Positions 1 to 12,953 of a stretch of 64,000 bases of DNA are shown piece by piece (the first letter of the stretch is position 1; each line of letters opens with the position of its first letter). The notes beneath the pieces were generated by a model that was not told where the DNA came from, did not search any database, and saw only the letters and a list, made by a program, of their open reading frames with translations. The stretch covers positions 22,320,001-22,384,000 of the forward strand of contig NC_046679.1 in the NCBI RefSeq assembly GCF_009870125.1, in the 5' to 3' direction. The position numbers were made by a program, and so were the translations under genes. Source of the stretch: Drosophila pseudoobscura. Lineage: Eukaryota; Arthropoda; Insecta; Diptera; Drosophilidae.

Positions 1-2026
1 TGTCTTTATTTACGAGTAGTTGTGAGAGTTTTGTAATAAATTCGAATACCTGCGACGTGGCTTTTATTTATAATGATTATTCCTTTTTAATATATTTTAC
101 GTTGTATATGTATATATTTTTTACTCATTTGCCATAATTTAGTATTCAGCAGCATCGTTACGTACAGGTTTTTTATTATTTGGCGTTTCGTGGAAAGGTT
201 CCAGACGGGTTTTGTGGTTTTTTATTTTAGCAGGAATACGAGAAGTGTCTGAACATTTTGGGGGATTTACTGAACTAATCGTATTTGGGCAGACAGTTTA
301 GCACATCTGTAGATACAGTAGTTAGCCACCAAAATATATAGATCAATTGTGAAATGGATGAAGCAATTATTGGTTCAATTGATTGGCTAGAAATATAAAC
401 TAATACATTTTCCAGGCATATAATTTAGTTATAATTGTTATATAATATAATGAAAATATCTCTTTTTATAAATTTCTAATTTATTAATGTACTCATTCAG
501 TATTAATTACTTTTTCAGGATTTAATTAAAACAAACAACTTTCAGCCAATAGTTCGATGAGCACCACTTCAAAGCAATAAAAATATATAGAAATATATAC
601 AAAACAAATACCAATAAAGAATAATCATATTTTCCACCATTTAATAAAATGATTGGCCCTTGTTTCCTTTTTTAAGTACATTTAATTACATTTATTTCCA
701 CTCAATATGTCTCCTATTATTGTGTATTTTTCAAGCAATAAAAATAAAATAAATTGGCATTAAAAAAACAAAAATTCAAAATGGCTACTAGAAAAAATAC
801 AAATAAAAAATATACAGAAAAAAATTAAAAATTCAATGCACACAACAAAACAAATTGAGGCCTTTGGCCAGCAGACAATTGAAAAACCTTCATGAAAAAT
901 TAGCCACGAATTGGTTTGGTTGTGTGCTGCACGATTGCCACCGCTGCTGCCTGCCTTTTGGGCCGCATTTCATTCATATGGGCCAGGCCGGGCCGACATT
1001 AGCCCAGCAGAGGCTTCCATGCCTCTTTTTGTCTTCCATTTTGCGCACACAAATCAATTGACAGAGTCACGTAATCAGCGCAATCATGGCTAAAAGCAGT
1101 TTGTGGCTTCTTCGTTTTTTTTTCCCGATGCCGAATCCACACTTAAATCAATCAAAATGTCGCACCCAAAAGGCAGCCTCAAAAACTGGTTGCTTGTTGG
1201 GCTGCAGAAAACCCCAACCCCAATTTATGTTTGACGAGATGCAAAAATGTTTGCTCTCAACGAACAAAAACAAATGCCGAGGCATTTAATACACTTGCAG
1301 TTCGATCTTATCGTGCACACGACATGTATTTTGTTGTGGGATTCGACTCGGTTCCGAGTTTATAATTAATTTTCGGTTGAAATCTTGTATCAGATATATG
1401 ATACGTTTATATAGTGTTCCCATAGATTCCCACTTCTCGAATGAATGCAGGATAATTAAATAACTTAGGAAAGGGACTAAACCTCATTGAACAACTATTG
1501 TACTCAATAAACTATATATGTTTCATCCTATTTCCTTTTCAATACTCCAAAAATCTGTTTCAAATAAGTATACCCTCAAGAAGGGTATAATAAACATACA
1601 ATTTAGTCACGACCTTGAGCCCAATGATAAACATTTATGTTCAGCCAAGATTTGGGTTCAATTTTCAACTTTCTCAACAGACTGAGGGTTTCCTAGCCAA
1701 AGTTTAATAAAAAATGAACATAAAATGCCAAACCGAATGGAAATTTATACCACATTTAATTGCTAGAATCACCACAATTTCTCTTGGAAATAAACAAATA
1801 TTTGTTTAGATTAAGTAAATTTCCATAGAATAAAGAAACTACACAGCGGAAAATTTAATGAAAAAACATTTGTATTTGGTACTTTTGTTGGTTTAAAAAA
1901 TAATCATTTGAAGCGGTGTGAATTATAAATGGAAATGTTTGAAATAATTAAGAAAGTATAGAATAAAAATCTCCTCAAAATCTTACGAATTCCCCCATTT
2001 CCTGTAAAATGTTGGGGATTATGATA

Positions 2027-2058
2027 TAGTATTATATTATATTATATTATAGTATTAT
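2027..2058. repeat. ATATT-type microsatellite
   Basis: About 32 bp of tandem TATTA units. This is a simple repeat with no further feature. Confidence 0.8.
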
Positions 2059-3477
2059 TCATTTTATTGTAAAGGTCTTCATAGCACAGGGTGTTCATGG
2101 AAAGTAGATACTCGTATGTGGTACATTTGTATCAGGGGTATTCCCTATTTAGTTGTTAGATGTATTGTCACATATATCTATATAGATTTCGTGGACAAAA
2201 AGAGAACATTTGTACGCCAATACATCATTTTTGATGGAATGGAATTTCCCTTAAAATATGATGAATATTTATGGGTTAAACGAATGCCTCTCTTCTCTCA
2301 TCGCCGCAAGAAACCCAAACAAATTGCGTCCATAAATTACGGTTTAAACATGTGCTGTGCAAAAAATAAAACAGCAATAGACAGTAATTTTCAAGGTTCA
2401 GTGTTTGGCTTGCTAACCCACAAAAAAATCAGGCAGTAAAAAATAAAACAGAACACCCGCAAAAAAATAAAAAGAACCACAAAAGGAGAAAAAACAACAA
2501 CATCCCACTAAACAAATAATACAATACAAATATAAAAAAAAACCTCTCACAAACAACGGAAATACTCGGACCCGGGCAAAAATGTGTGTGTGTGTGTGTG
2601 TGTTAGCTTTTTATGTTTATTTAACAAATGTTTTAAACAAAAAAAAAGAATAGCGCGTGAAAACAAAGCATAAACGGGCCCGAGATTTATAAATGGGCTA
2701 GAAATATTTCAGACATTTCACGGAAGTCAACATTTTCAATTCCATAATTTTCCACTTGATAGAGACTGATTGATCCATCAATCTATCTGCCCGAATCTTT
2801 ATATTCTATCTGGCAGGGCTGCTACCCGCATTCCAGATCGAAAAGAGAGGATGGCCGAAGATTCAGGTTCTTCAAAGATACAAAATATACGAATATCTCA
2901 GGTATCGCCCTCCCCACGGTAATCATGTTTTTCCCCAGTTTTTCCTTTTTCAATTAGAGGCACCATCAAACGGCAATTGCCACATTAAAGCTCGATTAAA
3001 ATTATAGACAGAAAAAAGCATTCCGTTCCCTTTATGAAAACGAGAGAGACACAAAGTCTTTAACCTTTCCAGCGGCAGCGGCAGCGGCGGAAATTGATGT
3101 AAAACTCGTCTCAGATTGTTGCTGTTGTTGCCCCTGATGCCGCCGCTGCTGCTGCATCGAGTGGCAATAACATTTTTGTATCACATTGCAAGGCGTTTTC
3201 AGGTTCAAGCCACTTTTGTGGTCAACAACATTTCACTACAGCAGGAGCTGCAGCAGCCGGAGCAACACTTCCGATGGCTTGTGGCTATGAATGAAATGAG
3301 TCCGAGAGACTCCAGGTCTGGAGTGGAGTCTCTGTCTCTGACTCAGTGCTGCCTGTTACCTGTTGCACATCTAAACTTGACTCTGCCGCAAATGAGTTCA
3401 TAACGTTCAAGAAGAAAACAAGAAACGATAGTGGAGAAAACTTTCATAATTACAAACAAGGCAAACTCCTCCTGTCC

Positions 3478-3540
3478 TGGTGGCTGGTGGCTGGTGGCTA
3501 GTGGCTAGTGGCTGTTGGCTAGTGGCTCTTGGCTGGTGGC
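3478..3540. repeat. Tandem GGCTGGT/GGCTAGT minisatellite
   Basis: Roughly nine imperfect 7-bp units (GGCTGGT, GGCTAGT, GGCTGTT, GGCTCTT) lie head to tail. The variants are interspersed rather than blocked, which suggests slippage followed by point change. Confidence 0.85.
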
Positions 3541-6500
3541 AGTGTAAATGTGCGAAGACTTGACTTGCAGTCCGCTTCAGTAGCTGATTATTTAATCGAA
3601 ATGATTATGTTTTGGCTTGGCTTTGCCCATTAAATGTAATCATGCAACAAACTGCAGCAACAAGCCGAGTTCCAGACAGTACCCCCTGTCTTCCAGTTGC
3701 TGCTCTCTGATTGTTCATAATTAGCCATGGCAGAGCAGAGCAGAGGCAGGAAGTATCACGGTCCACCTATCCATCCATAGACAATGCCAAAAGCCACCAA
3801 TTTGCGTTGTAAACTGAAATAAAGCAATCAAATACCCCCCAAAAAAAAAAAAAAGAGAGTTAAGAGAAAAATCAAACAATGACAAATTGCTGGGAAATGC
3901 TGTGTTTCTTTTTCCATTATTTTCCAACCATAATAATAATGAAGGAGGATGCAGGGCAGGCCACACAATTGTGCGTAATGGAGCAGGCAGTACCCCCAGT
4001 AACCCCAGTACCCAGTACTTTTTCCGCCTCTTCCGCAGTGAAGAAATAGTAGTGAAAACTTTCGACTCAAAACAGTAGATGGATTGTATCTCTATGGCAG
4101 TGGCATAAAAATGAATCACATTCGCTTCGAAGAGTTACGAAAGAAAGTAAGAAACAAAACTAAAGCAGATTAGACTCGTATTAGATGATATCCTAAGCCT
4201 TATCTGGGAGCCTTATCAGTAGGGAAGGCTTCAGCAAATGCGTAATAGGGGAATCTTATCCAGCAAATGTACAGTACGCCATCTTATCGGCACTCTTTAC
4301 GACAAAGTTTTATTTTTAGAGGTACACATCTTTCACTGTAGTGCATTCCAGATTTGCTTTCGACCTATAAGACTATAGGAACCCATGGCATGGTGCTCTG
4401 CACAAATTTCCCAGAAGAGAACGGGTTCATCATCTCTAAAAGAAGACTTCCAACTTTTAATCCACATCGAATTATTTGAATGGCACTCGCTGCACGAATT
4501 TCCCATAAGTGAACGGCCACACGGATCTAGACGCACACACGTACAGTGCCGCACTTAAGTAATTGCACAGCAATAACTTTTTCAGTTTACTGCTGTTTTG
4601 AGAGCAATTCCAATGCAAAAAAATTGATGGAAAAATTATTTTATCCAATAAATAAATGTATTTTTTTATATGCGTAATTTTCTAACATTATTTTGTATAA
4701 TTTTTTAGGCAAAAGTATTGCTACACCTGTTACGATTTTTGGCGGAATCGCGCGGCAGTCACCCGTGAACGTGGGAATCGCCATCCCAGTGGAACGCATA
4801 GGTGAATGGAAGCCCCTATTTTGTTAGAAGTTCTTTTCGTTTCTTTGGTTTAAAAACCCCTATTTTCCGCAGAATATGTTCAAAGAACAATATGTACTTT
4901 CCCGCATTTGCAATCTTAAAGAACGCTTTCCGGAGTCCCCTCGTATTCGAGGATGCGGGAGATTATTCGATGGAGTGCTATCCCAACTTTTCTTTATGTA
5001 AAAATGTTCTATTTTGTTTGGATATTTTTTTGGAAGAGTAAACTAATTTCCTTTGCATTTCCGCTGATTGTACAATATTTTTTTTTTGCGATAAACCTAA
5101 TTATTGGAGAATGCTTAATTTTCTTTGCGACCTTGGGACTTTCTCCTTTGGCTATCGCATTTGTGGGGGCTTATCTCCCACATAATCCCAGCCCACACGC
5201 ACATCCGCTTTGATAACAAGTACCACTTGAGCACTCCAGCACTCGAAAAGATCTATAATAGACCCTTAATATATAGCTAATGAGGGGGCTTTACCTTTGG
5301 CAAATATTTGGAGAACAATCATCTTGAAAAGCGTGTCATAATTGGCGTGTTCTATCGTACAGAGAGAGAGATGTAACCCATATCGTAGCATACGCTTCGC
5401 AATGCAAATATTTTCAACAAAAAACCATCGCCATTTACGAACAGCTGCCAGCTGCGGGGCTTCTGTGAGCGATAGAAAGCCGATTTACTAATCCAAGTTC
5501 CTCCAACTAGCCCTGCGGCTTGCATTCTACCAAGAAATGCAGTTATAAACGACGTGACACGCTTCGGCGGTGGGGAATTAGATATATTTATCGGCACAAA
5601 ATGGAATTTCAGCTTCAGTTCATCAACAAATCAATTAATTAAACGACGCACGCAAGGCATTTACCAAATCATACACTTAATAAGGTCAAATTGGCAATTT
5701 AAGAGCAAAAACAAAAGCCCAAAGCCAAAAGCAAACAACAACAACGGGCGAAAAGTGCCTCCAAAGGAAAACAAAACCAAACAAAACCAAAAATTTCAAA
5801 CGAGTCAAGTTTTAATCTTGCGAGAGTACATACATATGTATATACATATGTATCTTTTGTACGGCTTTATGCTAATTTCGGGAGGAGACAAAAAGACGTT
5901 GCCTCAGCGAAAGATATTCCGAAACGAGTTAAATAACAAATTGATAAATATTAATAAGGCCAGAAGAGTGTGTGTATCGGCATCTGTTTGTGATTGTGCG
6001 ATTGGTGCGTGCATTGCATTTACGTATCTGGCAGATACTCGTACACTACCATTCCGAAATGTCATCCAGGTTACAGTTAAGGCCTTCTTCTGGCGGCTTT
6101 TATGCAGGGCACGGAATGTGTCCGCCAGATACAAATTACACTGCAGCTGTTGAGGCGAAAAGCACGTGTGTGTGCGCTTGCAACTGCGAGATACAATCGC
6201 TTGTATGTATCTGCTGGATTGCCGCAATCTAATATTTATTAAGTCTCCGTGTGACTGATGCCTTGACATTAGCCCCAGAGCCCCGTGAATCAGCTAGAAT
6301 CAGCTGGCATCAGCTCTGCTCTTCTCCTCTCCTCCGATGGGGATGCCACTACGTACGTATCTGTATCTGATGACTCAATTTGGGTCACCAGATAGTGTTG
6401 AGATATCTCTGTGTGCTTCTGTATTGTTTGTGTTTTACAAGATGAGAGCGATCTGTGATGTCGCCTGTCGGTTGTAATGTGTAATGGAGAGGGATCGACG

Positions 6501-7090
6501 ATAAACTTGAGGGAAGGCATTAAACTCGCCTGAGGTACCCTCTACTTTTTAGAGAGGGTTATTATAGGGGAGTATTGCACCATCTGGATATATCGCTGTA
6601 CTTCTGGTATGCCCACAGAAGACCTGGGCAATCGTTACCCTGCTCTTAAGATATAGTTCTCAATACCTATCTACCAAAAATCCCTACATAGGAATATAAG
6701 GTATCGCCATAGTTTTAATAACAATTATAGCTCTCTTTTCTTTGTATGATTCACCTGCAATTTTAATCAGTTCTCATAGTAAGTCTTGCATCAAAACAGA
6801 TGAGTAATTGTTACTTTTCCTCCTGATAAGACATGGCTTAAATAATTATAAATTCCTGAATGCAATCCACTTTTTGCTGGAGGGGTTGCTGGTTTCCACT
6901 CCAATAACTCTTAGCCATTCCAAGCGGCACTCTCTCTAGCTCTCCGGCTCTCTGGGTCCCCCAACTGCAACTTCCATTCCGACCGATCGATCCGAACCGA
7001 ACCGATCCGCCCAGAAGGCAGTGGTGGCCAGGCATTCATTCACAATTACCAGGTAACCTCAATGTCGCCCCGGCGTGCCGTGGCGTGGCC

Positions 7091-7114
7091 TGTCTCTGTC
7101 TCTGTCTCTGTCTC
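7091..7114. repeat. TCTCTG tandem repeat
   Basis: Four units of the hexamer TCTCTG or a rotation of it. Just downstream, at 7473-7490 and 7520-7555, are GGAGT and GAATGC tandem runs. Confidence 0.8.
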
Positions 7115-8882
7115 CTCCGGTTCATGTCACTCTCCTCCTCGGAGCGGCAACCTTGTAACGCTTGAGGTCCATTAAAGGCATTGGGCTATATATTCATATG
7201 GATTACACATACATACATATATATATACCGCTTATTGGATAAGTATATGCCGATCACCGATCACCGATTGTCGAATGCCGTTTTCGTGTTCGTGTTCGTA
7301 AGGCGACACATAAACCATAATTAAAATTGAAAAACTGTTGGCCCCAAAATCCAACTCGAAGTCGGAGTCGCCAAAAACAAAAACCAGAAAACCAAAAAAA
7401 TATTGCGCACCTGTTTGGAGTTGGAGAGAGAAGGCAGATACTACTCCCCGTCCCGCCATAGCCATAGCCACTGGAGTGGAGTGGAGTGGAGTGTTGGCCA
7501 GTTTTTCATGAAACAATTACGAGTACGAATGCGAATGCGAATGCGAGTACGAAAAAGCCAGGCTGAAATGAACGCCAAGTTGGCCAAGCATTTGGGAGAC
7601 GGTTGTGGGGCTACTCGGCGGCATATTGCAACGTTTTGGGGCTGCACAGTGGAAGTGGCTTTTTAGAGTGGATAAATATAGTTTGGAAAGAAAATCCGAT
7701 ATCTATTTGAATGGAAATCATTGTTCAGGATATTCAAAAGCCTACACGGAAACGAATTTTCCGCGTATAAAAGTTGGATCTAATCCTAAAATGTGCCGAA
7801 AGCTTGAAAGAATTCCCGATTTAGATCCCATTCCACTTGATAAGTGGCCTACGAATGTATTGGCCTCTCCTTGTCACCCCACAATCACAGCCCCCACAAC
7901 CTCGCCTCCTCCACTCGCTGGAGCTCTGCTTCCTCCCCATCGTAATCCCCCCATACCATGCTTTTGCCTTCAGATCACTCTGTTGATCGTTTCGATTGCG
8001 GCTCGATCGGTCGACTTTTTAGCTTTGGCGTAAAATTGCAGAGCGATCTTGTTGTTGTTGCTTGTATGTGCACCATTAAGGCAACAACAGCTACAACACA
8101 TGCAGGCAAACCAGACCAAGCCAACAAACATACGTGCCACACATCCACATGCACACGATATGGTATGGTATATATATATATGTATCGAGAAACCTGTAGA
8201 ATTTACAATTACAACAACATCACAGCAACTGGTAAAACAGCGCGTATCTGCGTCAATGCTTTTTACGAGAGTCATACCCTCTCCATAGAGGGGTATAGCC
8301 ATTCTGTGGAGGCGAAGGCAAAGCCATCTTCCTTTGGAAAGAAGGTTCTTCATGGAAGAACCATATAAACTGATTGTACCCTTCTATAGCTCGAACTTTA
8401 CAAAGTCTGGAGTCGGTTACTTCTAACCAAAGGACCCAGCAGCTATGGCTGCTACCTATCCCGTATCCCAAGTTTTAAGCATAAGACTATAGTGGACCTC
8501 GATTGTAGGATTGTGTAGTAGATCCCCGTATAGTTAGGCCTTTGGTTAGATCTTTGGTTGACCCTCTATCTTCTTCTGCAGACTGCAGAGCATTCAAAAC
8601 CACTCTGTCCTATGTATATTCCCTCATTTTCCTGATCAGATCTGCACAAACAAAGAAATTATCTTTCGGACAAGAGTATTCATAGTTTCGCTTCAAAATC
8701 AAAAGCCATTTAGATCTTGTTTTTGTTTTTCTGTTAACTTGGCTTACTTGGGGCGCATTTGCAATTGAAGCGTGGCTCAAAGTGAGCGAACACACACACA
8801 CACACACCCCTCCATGCCTCCCTATGCCTCTCCCGCTCCCGCCCATTTAACCCACTTGATCTGGCCATCTCGCATCCACCAA

Positions 8883-8937
8883 CGTCTCTCTCTCGCTCTC
8901 TCGCTCTCCCTCTCCCTCTATCTCTCTCTCTGTCTCT
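8883..8937. repeat. CT-rich microsatellite
   Basis: An interrupted (CT)n tract. On this strand it resembles GAGA-factor-type sequence in reverse complement, but no promoter is evident beside it. Confidence 0.8.
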
Positions 8938-9942
8938 AAAGGCAAATGCGGTTTGGGTTTTGAACGTGTTTTTTATATAACGTTGTTTTTCTTTCCATGT
9001 GCATAGTTTTGTTGTTGTGTTTTTATAAACGTGTTGTTGTTGCTTTGGGATTTGTGCATATTTTTGGTGGGAATATTTGGCATTTTGTTTTTCATGAAAT
9101 TGGAATTTTGTCTTGTGTTTGGGAGTGGGAGAGGGGCGGCAGGAGACACAATACAGGTCTGGTCTCCGAATCTGAGTAATGCACTCCAGGGGGAGAGCGG
9201 GAGCGTGAGTCATTCATTCGTTGTAATATTGGGAAATGTGCCGGAATAGAGGGATACCATTTCAAAGATTTTCCCGCTCCAATCTCTAACCAATTCAGTA
9301 GATAAATCATTTAATTTAGTCTCTCTCTCTCTCCAGACAGATATATCATAATTTTCATTCAATTTAGTCTCTTTCTCGACGTCAGTCGCCACTCCACTCC
9401 ACAGCACTCCAATCCACAATCCACTCTGATCCAATCCACACTCAATGACTCTGATGACTCCATTGGGTCTTGTGCAATTTACTGATTATCTCATAATCAT
9501 CTTCTCGTGTGCCTCAATTTGTTGTTTAATGATGCTCGTGGAAAATTAACCATGGCTTATATAAATAGTAACATAAGATAAAACAAAAGCAAAAGCAAAC
9601 AAGCCACCAACAACCTGAGCAACAAATTTGATTTTATTAACTTGAGGCTGCATTTCAATTTTGGCATTTACAACATTTTTTTGTATTTTTGTTGTTATTG
9701 CCTTTGCTGTGGTTGTTGATTTATGCCGCTTTTTGGAGTGCCGTGTGCCTGGGCCTGTGCCCCGGCGCATTCAGTGAAAGTTGACGTTGAGGTTCAAAAC
9801 AATGTTTTGCTTAAAGGTTGTGTCAATGAACTGGGCCTCCACCGAATATGGTTTGTTGGTCTATTAGTAGTTCAGGGATTAAGGTAATCTTTCAGCCTTT
9901 GGGCTTATCTTTATCGGCCATACTACAAGTACTTTATGGACT

Positions 9943-10243
9943 TTATGGACTGGCTCACGTGAGCCAAAGTCAAGATGTTCTATATTTAAACGGTGAGCCA
10001 CAATAGGCGGCACTAGGAAAATGGGGCAACATACACTATAGTCTAGACACTTTAGAAATAGTTTTTTTTTTTTGGTAATAGTCTTATCATTTTCATTTTT
10101 TGTGGACTTGCGTTGACCAAACTCTGGGGAATTGACCCCCCTCCAAAAATGCTCTGGTTTCTGCAGGAATTGCGTTTATTTATTGGCTATAGCCTTATCA
10201 TTATGGACTGCCTCACGTGCCCCAAATATATTTAAAGCACAAT
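9943..10243. repeat. Diverged direct duplication around a CACGTG E-box
   Basis: The 19-mer TTATGGACTGGCTCACGTG at 9943-9961 recurs at 10201-10219 with one difference. After each copy come CCAAA, TATATTTAAA and CACAATAG in the same order, with the second copy shorter. In the first copy the E-box sits inside a perfect 14-bp palindrome, GGCTCACGTGAGCC (9952-9965). The spacing between copies is 258 bp. Confidence 0.7.
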
Positions 10244-11371
10244 AGACTGCAGTTGATATTGGGGGACGATGTGTGTAAATTTATTACCCACCTGACGAGG
10301 CTGTTGTTGTTCTGCTCGCGATAAGAAAGGGCCTTAAAAAAGGCCACGCGAAAGAGTTTCGACAATTATTCCGGTCACTTTCGATTCGATCGGAGCGATA
10401 AGGCTGTATCTGTATCCACTGTACCACACGCGAAAACAAAGAATAACACAATTACTATATGGAATTCCTTGGGGGCCAAAGCCAAAATCGATGGATTTCC
10501 TCTTTCTTCGTCGGGTTTTATTGTTATCGTATTGCCTTGCTCTTTTATGGGGGGCGCCGTTTTCTTGGGCTGCTTCTTGATGGCTTGGCTGTATTCGTAT
10601 TAACCGGTTTTTGGGCTTATGTTTATGCTGTTGCTGTTGCTGTTGCCATCGCTTTTGTTGTTTCTTTTACGCAGACGCGAGTCGAGTCGAGTTTGTAGGG
10701 AAAACTTTTGGAAAAATGTTGCAATGTTTCATCCAGCAAATTGTTAAAAGATTCAAATTTAAACGAAAATCCTAAGCGCACAATTTAACATAACAAAAAA
10801 CCATTCCCGAACAAAACACACCACACGCAAGCGCAGTACCAGGAGGATTCGTACAGGCACAGGAATGCAGGCAAACAGGTGTTGGCTTTTCGGATGCGCC
10901 TGCCGTTTTGTGGCGTTTGCCTTCGCTTCTTTATACTTATTTCTGCTTAGTTTTCTTTGGCTTGTAACAGCACTTTGCACGCGGCGTTTATTTCAATTTA
11001 ATTGAGCGTGTTGTTTGTAATTAAACACCTGTTGCGCGTCGAGAAAAAGACAACGCGCCGCGACACAACCTTTTCGTTTGAAAATTCCGATTGTTTTGTT
11101 TGTTTACTCCATGCTAGCGATGTTAAATATATTCGATACATCTATCGATTAATTTTTTGGTCTGGTGAATATATTAGCTTGGATATTTTTGCAGAATATA
11201 TCATCAAAGGAACTACTTTTCTGAGTGTTTGGCGAAAACTAATATTATTTTTCTGTTGTTTCACGTCACAAATAAGAAAAACCAAATAAACAAATAAACG
11301 ATAAACGGTAGGCACTTGACCGCATGGTATAACAATATTAGGTATGCCGCAATACAGCCGCACTTGATCAA

Positions 11372-11395
11372 TGTGTGACCATTTTCGGTATATTT
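11372..11395. promoter_or_regulatory. Housekeeping core-promoter motifs upstream of bocks
   Basis: TTCGGTATATTT (11384-11395) matches every position of the Drosophila core-promoter Motif 6 consensus KTYRGTATWTTT. Beside it, GTGTGACCA (11373-11381) matches 9 of 11 positions of reverse-complemented Motif 1 (YGGTCACACTR, the M1BP site). In TATA-less housekeeping promoters these two motifs usually occur together. The start codon of bocks is 360 bp downstream, so a 5' UTR intron may separate the transcription start from the ATG. A second weaker motif (CGGTATAGTAT) lies near 11440. Confidence 0.55.
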
Positions 11396-11756
11396 CTGCA
11401 CATTTTGACGTCTAAATTGAGGTGATTTTATGGTATATCGGTATAGTATTATTTTTCGCTTGACTGAGAACGATTAACCCACTGTAGACCAAGGGGGTAT
11501 TTTAACACTCCACCGACAATAATGAAAATCGAATCATTTTAGAGCAGTTTAGGTGAAAGATAACGTAATTGTAAGTTCAGAGGAAAGATAGCATAGATTT
11601 TCAAAAAGAATTTACAATTTGTAATATTTTCTGCCATTTGCCTCAAGTCATTGAATTGTTTAAATAGAGGGGGCTTACGTGGGCTAAGTTAGTTTTGAAA
11701 GAAGTCGTCATATTTCTATTTTTGTTTTTCGTTTTAGTTTCGCAACTTTTGTAAAT

Positions 11757-12953
11757 ATGTCGGACCTCTCGTACTTGGACACACTCTCCAAAAAGGAGCT
11801 GCTGGCCAAATGCTTGGAGCATGGCCTGCCCGACATCCCGGTGACTGATAGCACTCGCAATGTCATCACTCGTCGTTTGCGCGCAACGATCTTGGGCTTG
11901 CCTTTGAACAAAGGCAAAACTGCTGCTTCAGCTACAAAGAAGACGGCTCCTAGGCGTGAAACCATACACGGCAGCAAGGTGACGCCCGCTGCGGAAAACG
12001 TGGGTCGCACAGCAGGTAAAAGTCCAAGTCGCAGTGGCAACAGCAGCTTCAGCAGCAACAACAACAACAACCAGAGCGCTCATTCTGGTCGTCGCACGAT
12101 TGCCTATGGCCTGGACAACATATCCGTCTCGGGGCGCTCAGTAGAGACCACAACTACCGTCTCGGATGTGGGCTCCCAGTCGGAGGACGATGATTTCCAT
12201 GTTGTGGATTCGCCAGTCCGGTACTCGAATTTGCCGCAAACGCCACCCAATCGCAAGAATGTCTCGTTGAACAAGTCTGGAGTGCTGACCACATCCTACA
12301 CACGCGAGGTGGAGCAACCGCTTGATGAACGGCAGGAGATGGACATACCCAAAAGCCACAACTATGAGCGTGCGCCTCTAAACACATTGCCCAGCTACAT
12401 GCCGCGCCTCGATCAACCCTACAGACGCCCCATGTACCTGGATCTGGATGCTCTCTCTAAAACACAGAACGTACAGACACAACTGAACTCGACCAGCTAT
12501 CAAGAGGATGCTGGCCCACGGCACACATTCAGCGGCTCGGCCAAGCCTTTTGGTGAAGTGGCTGCAACTCAACCACGTCAGCGCCAAAGCGGGTCAACTA
12601 CTGGCTTTAGACAGCCACTCCAACCGAGAACCTCCATAAACACACTCTATCCGACACTGAACCAGTTCTACGATCAACCGGACAACAACGCTCATCCCAT
12701 GGAAACCGACAGCGAATCGGAGGCGGAGGAGCCTCAGCTACGAGGCAGCCATCTGTCGCGAGCACGCTCATCGCCACTAGCACGCCCAACACTGTCAGCC
12801 AAGCAGAAGCCAGGACAGGTGTCGCCCATGACACACTTCCGTGAGGCATTCCGCTCTCTGGATCGTCAGTATCATCTCAAGTTTTATTTCCTCCTGTGTG
12901 TGGCTGTGATGGTGGTTACTATGCTGTATGTGGTCCTGACGCCCGCTGTTTGA
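11757..12953 (+). CDS. bocks: Bocksbeutel, LEM-domain inner nuclear membrane protein
   Basis: A single uninterrupted frame of 398 codons starts at an ATG with a good context (AAAT before it). Residues 1-45 form a LEM domain: the run LSKKEL, then CLEHGLP, IPVTDSTR and RRLRATI. LEM domains bind the DNA-bridging protein BAF and link chromatin to the nuclear envelope. The middle is a long polar Ser/Thr/Asn-rich linker. A single transmembrane segment at about residues 376-394 is followed by only four residues, a tail-anchored layout typical of the inner nuclear membrane. Length and layout fit Bocksbeutel better than Otefin, whose N-terminus differs. The family is needed redundantly with otefin and MAN1 in flies. 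AATAAA signals follow at about 13022 and 13048. The gene is convergent with P58IPK. Confidence 0.93.
   Translation: MSDLSYLDTLSKKELLAKCLEHGLPDIPVTDSTRNVITRRLRATILGLPLNKGKTAASATKKTAPRRETIHGSKVTPAAENVGRTAGKSPSRSGNSSFSSNNNNNQSAHSGRRTIAYGLDNISVSGRSVETTTTVSDVGSQSEDDDFHVVDSPVRYSNLPQTPPNRKNVSLNKSGVLTTSYTREVEQPLDERQEMDIPKSHNYERAPLNTLPSYMPRLDQPYRRPMYLDLDALSKTQNVQTQLNSTSYQEDAGPRHTFSGSAKPFGEVAATQPRQRQSGSTTGFRQPLQPRTSINTLYPTLNQFYDQPDNNAHPMETDSESEAEEPQLRGSHLSRARSSPLARPTLSAKQKPGQVSPMTHFREAFRSLDRQYHLKFYFLLCVAVMVVTMLYVVLTPAV

Larger units (their letters stand above)
1..11372. other. Gene-poor, AT-rich intergenic or intronic DNA
   Basis: No open frame in this 11 kb has protein-like composition, a domain I recognise, or plausible splice partners. 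The open frames are short, low in complexity, and often start at non-ATG codons. The sequence is A/T-rich with many short simple repeats, for example an ATATT run near 2.03 kb, a TG run near 2.59 kb and CT runs near 8.9 kb. It could be a distal regulatory region or part of a large intron of a gene lying off the left edge. Nothing here decides between these. Confidence 0.6.

Noticed and set aside
5554-6153. 199-codon plus-strand frame
   Set aside because: It is Lys/Asn-rich from AT-rich DNA followed by unrelated Cys/Arg-rich sequence, and looks accidental.
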